NCBI GenBank assembly: GCA_023974075.1
Contig: CM043791.1
Coordinates: forward strand, 21,912,546-21,976,545
Direction of reading: 5' to 3'
DNA: 64,000 nucleotides
DNA from: Chaenocephalus aceratus
Lineage: Eukaryota > Chordata > Actinopteri > Perciformes > Channichthyidae
In this document: one piece after another, positions 54,799 to 64,000 of the stretch
Numbering within the stretch: position 1 is the first letter of the stretch
Layout of the letters: every line of letters starts with the position of its first letter
Translations under genes and position numbers: made by a program
Notes under the pieces: model-generated
What the model was told of the DNA's origin: nothing
The model's database searches: none
The model's input: the letters and a program-made list of their open reading frames with translations, nothing else

Positions 54799-57700
54799 AT
54801 GCTGTCCAGAGTCATTGCTGTGTCAGGTATGCATTATTAGATTAATCTAGTAAATTATTGTTGTATGAAACTCTCATGCATAACCAGTGTCAGGTCGGAG
54901 AAACGACAGTTTAAAGTAAATGTGAAGCTGAAGGGTAAAGTGAAGGCCGCACATTGAATGGGAGACATGCTAATGCTAGCTTTAAGTGGCTTAGGTAACT
55001 ACAAGCAAGGTACAACTGTAGCTATTGCTTGTATTTGTATTGGCAATAACGCAATTGACTGTTTAATGTATTGTATTTATATCAGACACCACTAACAGTT
55101 GGTTACAGCTGTGTTGAATGATCTAAAGCTAACTATAGCAAACCGAAGCTAGTTAGCTAGCTTGAGCTCTGCACGCATGTAAATGTCACCTTTTGACAGC
55201 TAGCGTTGGTCGGTATTGTGACTTTACGTTTTTAATAAAGGACAAACACGACTTGCACAATGCAAATCCACAAGAAGTGTTTATTTTATCTTAATTCTTT
55301 CACAAGTTATTCATTTGAGGACAACCTATTTGCTACCTGACATTTGTATTGTTGATATCATCAAGTGATATTAAAATGGCTTCATACAATTATAGGATTT
55401 CTTGACTATATTGAACATCTATACATTTCCAGTTTATGTATTACATCTGGAAAATACAACAGTCCTGGAACTATTACAACCTTCATGAAGGTTACAATGT
55501 TCAGCTGTTGTCGAAACAATTTCAGAATGGTGTTGAATTCTTAAGTATAAAATAAATGCACTAAATGTGAATGAAAACAAGCAATATTTGCAGCCCTGAA
55601 TTTACATTATTGTTTCTTCTTGATTGCAGCCAGTGGCCTGAAAAGCACTGCCCCCCTTGGAGCTGGGTAAGTGTGTTTTTTAAAAATATATTTGTATTTA
55701 AAGTATTTGTTGCCAACAGGATAGATTTAAGGAATAACAAATATGAATCTTTTATCTTATTAAAAGTGATGTATGATTTTGTTTTGCACAGTCTGGTCCA
55801 GGCCTCTCGCTCCCTGCACACATCATCCCCGAGTCTGGCTCCAGTGCCCGCCCTGCCAGAGGGAGGCAAGGTCCGTCATGGCATCGTACCAGAGGAGTTC
55901 TTCCAGCTCCTGTACCCCAAGACTGGAGCTACAGGTCGGTAGACGCAACACTCACCTTTTGGTTATTTAATTTCTCTTAGGAAAAATCAGTGCTGGAATG
56001 AAACACTGAGTATTTGAATACCGCTGTATAGCTTCACTTAAATCAAAGAATGAACAGCAATTGTAACCTTAATAGCTACCAACAAATATTACATATGTAT
56101 TCTCATTAGGTCAAAACCCAACACACATCAAAGAGTTTCGATGTCAGTATTAAAAACATCATCCATGCAATAAAAAGTGTAATTTCCAAATGTTCAATAA
56201 CTCATTGTGGTGGGAAAGATTTAAACAAATATTCTGTAATTGAATTAATAAAATGCAGCGGCAAACAAAAGTCTTAAGTCCTGTTTAGAATGGACAGAGT
56301 TTAAGCAGAGATTTATTTTCCTTTGAGTTGTTCAGCTATGTATTGCATACCAACTGAATGCTGCTTGTAGGTTTCCGTGGCTTCTCATTGATTCTGATCA
56401 AAATGAAGATGCTACATGAACATTAATTCATTGACTGATCAAATTCTCCATGCTGATCTTTCTCACTAGGACCCTACATGCTGGGTACTGGCCTCAGCGT
56501 CTGGCTGCTCTCAAAGGAGCTCTACGTCATCAACCATGAGACCGTTGCAGCCCTAACTGTCGGCACTGTCTTCATCTTAGCTGTCAAGAAATTTGGGCCA
56601 AGCTTTGCATCTGCTATGGACAAAATGGAAGAGGTAAGCTGGCAACCACTTGGTTTTCAACCGTTTTTCTCTTTTTTTCTGACCAATTATTGGCTACATT
56701 TTAAAGGCAAAATAACAAGGATCCTTCTCGTTTTGGAAAGAGCTTAGTCAACTTGGCGTTTTACCTTCATGTATATTTGCATTTCTTTCCCATGTTCTGT
56801 TCCGAACACAGCCAAAATGCAAACCTAACCCTACTCATTCTGCCTTTTTCCAGATTTCTGATCTTCTTTTTTTTGCATAGAAATGTTTTTATGCTATTTG
56901 TCTTTTTTAATTTGTGTACAGCCTTTTCAAGCACTGATATAATGTTGTGTTTTTGCAGGAAAAAACAGCCTGGATTGAAGACGTGAAGGACCAAGCCATG
57001 GCGTGCTACGCTGATGCTATCGAGGAGGAGAAGAAGGAACAGTGGCGAGTGGAGGGAAGATCCATGCTCTTCGACGCTAAGAGGGTAACCAGCTTTGAAC
57101 TGTCCATTTCTATTTTCCCATATCTTCATAATGTTCTGTTTCATATTCACACGGCACTCATTACACAATAAACATGCATTATTCTAAACTTTACAACAGG
57201 AACCCACATACATTTTGATACTTAGATTCCTATATATCTGACCAAAGATGACTCTATTCTTCTACTCTCATTTAACTGTTGCTCAGGTAAATGTTCCTCC
57301 CGCTGCACTTTCGATGGTCAGTCTGGTAGAACCATTGAACCATTGAACAGCGTTGTTCTCAGTTTACAAAACCAAACTTCTTTTAGAAAGCCCTTCATAC
57401 AAATATATTTTTCTTTGGTAAACCTTTTACAAACTAGCTCACGTTAGTTCATATGTGCTGTAAAGCCAATACATCAGAGTAAATGTTTAGATGTAAAGAG
57501 CAAGGAAGGAGTTTAACCTGCTTTAAATGAATATGGAAGATGCATGCAGATGCCAACATTAGCAACCCAAATGTAGACCAGGTGTATTTCGTCAGTGAGC
57601 TTTCTTTGACTGTATGGACTGCTCTTCCCCCCAGAACAACGTGTCCATGCTGTTGGAAACCAACTACAGAGAGAGGCTAAACCATGCGAACCACGAGGTG

Positions 57701-58080
57701 AAGAGGCGCCTGGACTACCAGCTGGCCCTGCAGCACCTCAAGGTCCGAATGGAGAAGGAGCACATGGTCAACTGGGTGGAGAAGAACGTCGTCGGCAGCA
57801 TCACCGCCCAGCAGGTCGGTGTCAAACTGTCAAACTGTCGAAGCCTCCAGCAAGAGGAGGATGATGATGAAAATGTTTTGCTTTTCACAAATATTTTTTT
57901 TAAGTCACCATTGCATTTGTTTTCGGGGAGATTTAAGTATTCAGTTTTCATTTTTCACTATCTTTCTACCTTTTTGAGGATCAAACATCTAGTGTCAGGA
58001 CGTTATCTCTAGTCTTGTCCTCTTACTGTCTCGGCCCAGCTGTAAAACATGATCAGAGAAGCCCCCTCTCTCCAAGAGAA

Positions 58081-58121
<41 letters not shown>

Positions 58122-58808
58122 GTCGAATACTCACATTTTTCTGTGAGGCTCTTGGAAGCAGCCATAGTTATTTTTCTGGGAAGTTAGCACGTTTTGGCTC
58201 CCTAACGTCGGTGACATGGAGATTCTTGGCTGACAGATGAGTTCACTTCCTGTCCATCTGGAGATACTTTGGACTTGATTTCACTCGTCATCAATTATTT
58301 CCTTCCGTCAGAAAAAAAAAACATGTTACCCAAGCATCTTTAGAATGAACTGGACTAACGATACACTTTAGGTGTCACTAAAGTCTGAAATACAAATAAT
58401 AAACAGACTTAATTACACTCCCCAGCCTTTCTAATTAGGATACAAACCATATTGCAACACGCTCTCATGTAATCTCTTTTGCATCTGGACTTAATCAGAC
58501 CATTCAAACGGAATGCCTTTTTTCTATATATAAAATAAGGACCTTCTTTATTCTTCATTTTACAAAAGACAAATGATTTTAGTTTGGACTTCTATTATTA
58601 CTAATAGAAAAACGGAGCCGCCCTTATTTATTGTTTATTGATTTACTTCTAAAATAAGAGATTTCTTAAATGTTTTATGAAGTTTACAAGTTGACATTCA
58701 ATGGTTTGCATTTGTGTGTTTGTGTTTTAGGAGCAGGAGAGTATCGCCAAGTGCATCTCAGACCTGAATGTCTTGGCCAAGAACATCCAGGCCAAAGCTA
58801 CAGCATAA
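54799..58808 (+). CDS. atp5pb: ATP synthase peripheral stalk subunit b
   Basis: Subunit b forms the peripheral stalk that holds F1 still relative to Fo in the mitochondrial inner membrane. Seven exons: 54799-54826, 55630-55666, 55792-55934, 56470-56633, 56959-57084, 57635-57814 and 58731-58808; the total is 756 bp, 251 residues (human 256). The N-terminus MLSRVIAVSASGLKSTAPLG is a mitochondrial presequence. Membrane-associated segments are YMLGTGLSVWLLSKELYVI and ALTVGTVFILAVKKFG at about 75-120. A long charged helix follows (RLNHANHEVKRRLDYQLALQ) up to KNIQAKATA and TAA. AATAAA at 58886 and 58967 are candidate polyadenylation signals. The frame is clean. An (ATT)n tract at 58081-58121 lies in the last intron. 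Confidence 0.95.
58082..58121. repeat. (ATT)n microsatellite
   Basis: About 13 copies of ATT/TTA in the last intron of atp5pb. Confidence 0.95.
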
Positions 58809-60341
58809 ACGGTCGATCCTCAGAGAAGATTTCTCTCATCCCCAACCCGCGGTCCCATGACGAGACCCCACTTTTCTTTACAGAATAAACGTTATCCTCT
58901 CTAAAGATTGTCTCTGTCAATATGTTTTGGGTGTGTACAGTATGTTCACGTCATCTGATAGTAAAATAAATAATTCTCTTATTCAACTTGAAGTGGCTGT
59001 TTTTTTTTTTTCCACTTAAAGCAATGTCTTTTCTTTCTATAAACACTGAGTTTAACCTTTGCATGTATTTGTCAGTGTTGTTGGGTGTGAATGTGGAACA
59101 TACTTACGTCACCACTTTTATAGCCATCATAGATTACGCTCGAGCTAGGTTATTGTATAAGAGCGTTTTCTGGATCACTGAGGCCCTTTGATTGCTCTGT
59201 TTGTGATACTGAGAAGCATTTTCAGACCTTTGGACTCATAATGAGCCACAGACACGCTCCCTTTCACCATACCTCTCATACAAATCCTTAAAATGACAAA
59301 TCCTGCCAAGCCTCAGGATCTGTCACTCCTGTCAGATCTCTGCACTTTGATCCTCGCTCCTATAAGCAGGAAGTCAAGGAACATTTCTCTGTAGTCTGCG
59401 TGGGGAGCAGATGCATTCTGCTCGGTAGAAAATCAATTTAAAAGAAAAGAAAGATGACACCAGAGCAGGGCTGACACTGACAGGTAATGAATACATTATG
59501 GAAAAGATTATCAGGTTTAAATGAAGGGATGTTTAATACATCTTGAGTCTTGGTGGCATTACGTTCTGTTAAGAAATATAAATGTCTTTGCTCTTCAAAA
59601 GAGTAGGTTAACGTGAAACTTCATTTAATCCAGGAGTCATGTGTTTGAATTATTCTAGTAATGTGTGTATTTGTGATGTTTGTCGTCCTGTTGCTAAATT
59701 GGAGCAGGTGTTTTTTTCTATTTCGGTTTTAGAAGGTACTCAGTTTATCTATAATATATTCAGATCCAAGTCCAGTCAGCAGGTGAAATCCTGAGGACAG
59801 ATTAATAATTACTGGTGTTTGTTCATTTTAACCATGAATTTATAACAATGAACTGAATGGGGTTTTCCCTCTTCGTGAATGATCAGAGTTTAGTTTTAAA
59901 GCTAAGTAACAAGTGAAAGTCTCAAGACAATAAGAAATGTTTAAATGTAGTGTAATATGAATCATTGCAACATGCCTCTTAAGTTTTCTAACACTATCTG
60001 ACATTGGGCAACCTGAAAGACTGATCATACCAAAACACATTGGACAGTAGCAATAAAACACCTGAGTCTGCTTTATTTTATTGTTTGTTAATTCAACTTT
60101 TAATTTGTGAAAAGAATGTGTTATTTTATCCTTCAGAAGTAAACAATGTAAATGAACTAAGTGGGTGAACAAATCCCTGTTTATGTCATGTATGTTTGCA
60201 ACATCTGTTGCTTTTTGTGACTTGTTCTCTGTCTGATTGACGGCATAGGAAACATATTTTCCTACAGGTTGGAGAGGCTCTAAGTATTTACTGCCAATCT
60301 GAGTTTTGACTCTTCCAGAAAGAGGCAGACGTAGTTTCACA
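58809..60341. other. atp5pb 3' UTR, intergenic sequence and eps8l3 5' UTR
   Basis: After the atp5pb 3' UTR a likely non-coding first exon of eps8l3 ends near 59481, where CTGACACTGACAG is followed by GTAATG. The rest shows no gene. Confidence 0.45.
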
Positions 60342-61341
60342 ATGTTTGGAAACACCGGACCTTTCTCATATGCCCCGAGGTTAGTATATTTAATTGCACT
60401 TTCAGGTTCACTTGGGATTCATTTGGTCAAGCCTTTGAACACCAATGACATTATTTACGACACTACTGCTCACACCCTTTCACGATAAAACATAACTGTG
60501 TGGTGGTAACTGCAACTGATGGTTTATCTTCATATCTGTTGCTTTTATCTCTGCTCAGGGGTTTCTCCCAGGAGGACCTCCCCCAGCAGAGGAGAGCTTT
60601 CCAACAAGACGACCTGAGGGGCGCTCCGCTGCAGAGAAACAACATGTCCAGACCGAGTGCCAAATCCATATACAGTAGGCTCAGACATGAACAAACCTAA
60701 TTATGGTGTCTATAAGATACTTATTGTTTTCACGGTGGACAACACACATCAAAGTCTTTCAATTGCAAATGACACTATTAAATTGACATCGCATATGCAT
60801 AAAATGTAGGGAACAATCATAAATACTCAGATATATATAAAAAATAGATTTATATTATATAAATGAGTGTTGTACAGTGGCTACACCATGCTGACAGGTT
60901 TGTATTATTGCTTGTAAAATAACATTGTAACAACGTGTGCCCCGAGTTATTCACTTTTTATATAACAGTTTACTGCTATAATTATTAGCTTGAAACCCCA
61001 TTTTCTGACATTTATGAAAGATTTGTTTTACATCAGAGCAGAGAAAGGAGTACTCTGATTCGTTGAACAAACATCCTGACAACTTCCACGTCAGAGTGGA
61101 GGTAAGTGATGCCTAACACAGCGCCAGCATGGAGACATCCTTTATCTCTCCTCTCCATGACCTCTCCACTCTGTCTCCACAGCACCTGTTCACCTGCGAG
61201 CTGGACGGCCAGGAGGTGAAGACGATGGACGACTGCCTGGCCAAGCTGAAGAGGCTGGATGGGAAGGGTCGCCTGTGGCCTCAGGAGATGATCATGGAGG
61301 TTCAGGGTGGATATCTGCTGCTGAGTGACATTGAGACCAAG
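60342..61341 (+). CDS. eps8l3: EPS8-like protein 3, 5' part
   Basis: EPS8 family proteins link receptor signalling to actin and Rac via an N-terminal PTB domain and an SH3 domain. Four coding exons are visible: 60342-60379, 60559-60674, 61037-61101 and 61183-61341. They read MFGNTGPFSYAPR, then MSRPSAKSIYKQRKEYSDSL, FHVRVEHLFTCELDGQEVKT, DDCLAKLKRLDGKGRLWPQE and GGYLLLSDIETK. This is the first half of the PTB domain; an internal MSRPSA-like start corresponds to the start of mammalian EPS8L3. The rest of the gene (PTB end, SH3, SAM-like region) lies beyond the window or was not recognised in 61342-64000. EPS8L1 is the main alternative. Its neighbour atp5pb is also on human 1p13, supporting EPS8L3. 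Confidence 0.8.
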
Positions 61342-61957
61342 GTGGGTGGCTTCACACTTTAGATAAAGATTGTTAAGAGTATGAGGTGAGGCCCCGATTA
61401 ATTTATTCCGGTAAATTACTCTGACCTCACTAATTGACCCGACCGAAGTTACTGAGTCTATGTAAGTTTACTGCTTGGCTCAGATCCACCAAACGTCAGC
61501 AAGATCTCACCTCTATTAACTCCCCGAAGAACCAGGTTCAATTAACTGCTGTTTTAATTCAGACAACTCTTTTTAATCTGTTTAAGCGATCCCGAAGGAT
61601 TTTGGTATCAGTAAATGGGGTGTGTTCCTACCTAAACATGTGTGTGTGGCAGGGTGCAATCTTACCTTTGAAGCAGGAGAGGAGAGCACAGGTGTCCTTT
61701 AAGTTGTCCCAGTCCAAAAGGTGGGATCAGTTTATTTGAAGAAAAATAGGTCCAAACTAATACAGAGTCTTTACCTTTTAACACATTACAACATTATAAT
61801 TATACTAAACAACACACAAAAATGATGCTGTGATCATGTTCACATATGAAACTTTAATTCACAGTCTTACATTTATTACCAAAATGTTTCCCTTTACCTG
61901 CCTATTTCAGTTATGACATTCTCTCATACAAAGACTGGTGATAATAAAAGCCCATTC

Positions 61958-62359
61958 AAAATCCCGCAATGATTCGGAGGGATCTCCTCACGTGGGCGGG
62001 TTTCACTAAACACCAAAATCCCGCAATGATTCGGAGGGATTTCCTCACGTGGGCGGGTTTCACTAAACACCAAAATCCCGCAATGATTCGGAGGGATTTC
62101 CTCACGTGGGCGGGTTTCACTAAACCATCAAAATCCCGCAATGATTCGGAGGGATTTCCTCACGTGGGCGGGTTTCACTAAACCATCAAAATCCCGCAAT
62201 GATTCGGAGGGATTTCCTCACGTGGGCGGGTTTCACTAAACACCAAAATCCCGCAATGATTCGGAGGGATTTCCTCACGTGGGCGGGTTTCACTAAACAC
62301 CAAAATCCCGCAATGATTCGGAGGGATTTCCTCACGTGGGCGGGTTTCACTAAACCATC
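61958..62359. repeat. 57-58-bp minisatellite, seven copies, each with CACGTG and GGGCGG
   Basis: Seven near-identical units start at about 61958, 62015, 62072, 62130, 62188, 62245 and 62302. Each contains CCCGCAATGATTCGGAGGGA and TCCTCACGTGGGCGGGTTTC. Two variants differ at the unit end (CACC or CCATC), giving 57 or 58 bp. The 57-bp period leaves reading frames open on both strands, which explains the apparent repetitive proteins; nothing suggests translation. It lies downstream of the last visible eps8l3 exon, probably in an intron. Confidence 0.95.
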
Positions 62360-62391
62360 AAAAACCTCTTCCATAAAATCATTCCATGCAG

Positions 62392-62497
62392 CATTCAAAT
62401 CAATTGGTTCAGCATTCAAAGCAATTCACTCAGCATTCAAAGCAATTCACTCAGCATTCAAAGCAATTCCCTCATTCAAAGCAATTCCCTCATCATT
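62392..62497. repeat. Short tandem array of about 21 bp
   Basis: Four to five imperfect copies of CAGCATTCAAAGCAATTCAC, decaying to CTCATTCAAAGCAATTCC, directly follow the 57-bp minisatellite. Confidence 0.85.
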
Positions 62498-64000
62498 CCA
62501 ACCAAGAAATGCAAGAGATATTCACCCAGTTTGAGAGAACCTTACCGAGAGCTATTAACCCAGCTCTGAAAAGGACAGAGCTTACCGGGAGAGAGTATAC
62601 CAGGGGTTACCCCCCCTCTCCCCGACGAAAACCAAAAAAGCCAGTCTTTTTATGCTCAAAAAACCGGATAGAAAACCCACAAACACCTCCTCTATACCCA
62701 ACCAACATATTCTATTGGCTCTGGCATAAGACACACCTTCCCAAGTTTGTGTAAAACAAAACATGACTAGACATATTCTATGACTATGACATAACCACCT
62801 TTTTGAGGCCTCAATGTGTTTCTGCTTAAGTCTGGAGCCCCCCTCCCTGCTGTGAGAGTAGAGGGAAGAAACTGCCTACTCTCTTATCAGTGAGCAGGGC
62901 ATAAATCATAGGCCTTACACTCAACTTAACAAACCACTTTGTTTTGTTTATGTTGTAAATATAGAAAAACCTAAAATATGAAGCATTTTCATTGTGGGTT
63001 ATACAAGAATATAATTGATTATATTTAATTATAACTAACTTTCGTTTTAAGTATTCAACATACTATGAAGCTCTCAACAAGATATATCAATTTTCTACAG
63101 CACAAGGTAAAGAGGCCCAAAATATGTGGACACCATAACATTCCCCCTTTAATATGTGTCCCCCTTTAAAAAAAAAATACAAGTGTTTTATATTTTGTAA
63201 ATGCTTTAAAAGTTAAAGACCTATGTTGAATGTTTAGCCGGAGGAAAGTGATTAAAGGGAACAATCTTTAAGAAGCAAGACAATATGTTAAAGGTCTCTC
63301 ATTAGTTGATTTAGAGCTGTAATTGATCAAAGTAGTGGATGAAAATGTACAATTTATTTGTTGTACTATCAACAAATGCTTTTGAATCGCTTTTTTCTTC
63401 AGAAGGAAGTGAGGAAAGTGACAACAAAAGTATGCTGGGGTCATATCTAGTCAAATCTGAATTGTTTGAGATTGTTGTGTTAATTTAACTGCTGAAAATA
63501 ATCTATGTTGAATACAGGTTTTAAACTATATTTAACATTTTAATATTGATCTTTTAGCCAAGAAAGAGCCTTTTAGCCTTGAGCTGGGGTCATCAGTCGG
63601 TTTCTTTATCGTTTTCCAAAAACGTTTCAGTGGTACAAAATGAAAAACAACAAAACTATTTAAATAATATTTGGGAAATGGATCACCAAACAAATGTTTT
63701 CTCACTTGCCTGACAGGTCTTCCATAGCTTTACTTTTTTATTGAGTACTAAGTAGATCTACAAGCATTTGTTTTTGGTTTATTTAAAACATTCAAAAAGA
63801 TAACATCTAAAAAAGTGGACTTTGTCAGGGATAGAACAATAAAGTGCTAGACTTATTTCCATTGCTGTTGGTGATGTTTTCTCGGCTCGGAGAGCCAGGA
63901 TGACGGAAAGCATTCAGTGTCTGACATTTAGATTTATTAGAAAAGTAGTTTGTTAATAATTTCAGTCTTGATTATTAATTGAGTATTTCACCAAAACGTT
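62498..64000. other. Probable eps8l3 intron, no exon recognised
   Basis: No segment matching the continuation of the PTB domain (expected EELESYPL-like start after ETK) was found up to the window end. The sequence is AT-rich and otherwise unremarkable. Confidence 0.45.

Noticed and set aside
61958..62359. Possible CRISPR-like array
   Set aside because: The units are contiguous tandem copies with no unique spacers, in a vertebrate genome.
61956..62534. Repetitive 19-residue protein on both strands (LVKPAHVRKSLRIIAGFWC type)
   Set aside because: A 57-bp tandem repeat is a multiple of three and free of stops by chance in two frames; 58-bp units shift the frame, and there is no conserved start.

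Overview
The window looks like a teleost fish (probably percomorph) chromosome segment. The reasons are short, intron-rich vertebrate genes with clean GT-AG junctions, fish-type hAT and Harbinger elements, an L2 LINE with a nearly complete coding region, and abundant simple repeats. There is no prokaryotic, organellar or viral gene organisation.

Layout: 1.4-3.2 kb holds the last four exons of the mitochondrial pyrimidine nucleotide carrier slc25a33 (+), entering from outside the window. 3.2-29 kb has no recognisable host gene and is a transposon graveyard. It contains a hAT inside a hAT with both target duplications still visible (5.2-7.0 kb), a partly palindromic cluster of Harbinger copies (8.7-15.2 kb), a small hAT carrying a BED finger (16.8-17.3 kb), an almost full-length L2 retrotransposon (17.9-22.7 kb), and a composite element with about 240-bp inverted ends (23.2-28.8 kb). 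That composite carries a THAP finger on one strand, a SWIM finger plus YqaJ-type nuclease on the other, a histone H3 tail fragment and a nested MITE.

From 29.2 kb host genes return: an SRCR/Ig-domain type I membrane protein (+, 29.6-34.9 kb), an emerin-like LEM protein (-, 36.1-38.0 kb), an unrecognised acidic tail-anchored protein (-, 38.95-41.7 kb), a dnase1l1-like nuclease (-, 42.2-43.9 kb), traf3ip3 (-, 45.9-52.6 kb), atp5pb (+, 54.8-58.8 kb) and the 5' part of eps8l3 (+, 60.3 kb onward, leaving the window). traf3ip3 and atp5pb are head to head. emd next to dnase1l1 repeats a neighbourhood known from human Xq28, whereas atp5pb and eps8l3 recall human 1p13.

Two points deserve attention. 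First, the THAP/SWIM-YqaJ element is the most unusual system present, although both coding parts are broken. Second, single-base indels cluster in the SRCR/Ig gene, the acidic gene and dnase1l1, while slc25a33, emd, traf3ip3, atp5pb and eps8l3 read cleanly. Splice sites and phases in the broken genes are intact, so locally poor consensus sequence is as likely as real gene decay. Exons were assigned by eye from reading frame, splice consensus and remembered family sequence; no alignment was run.
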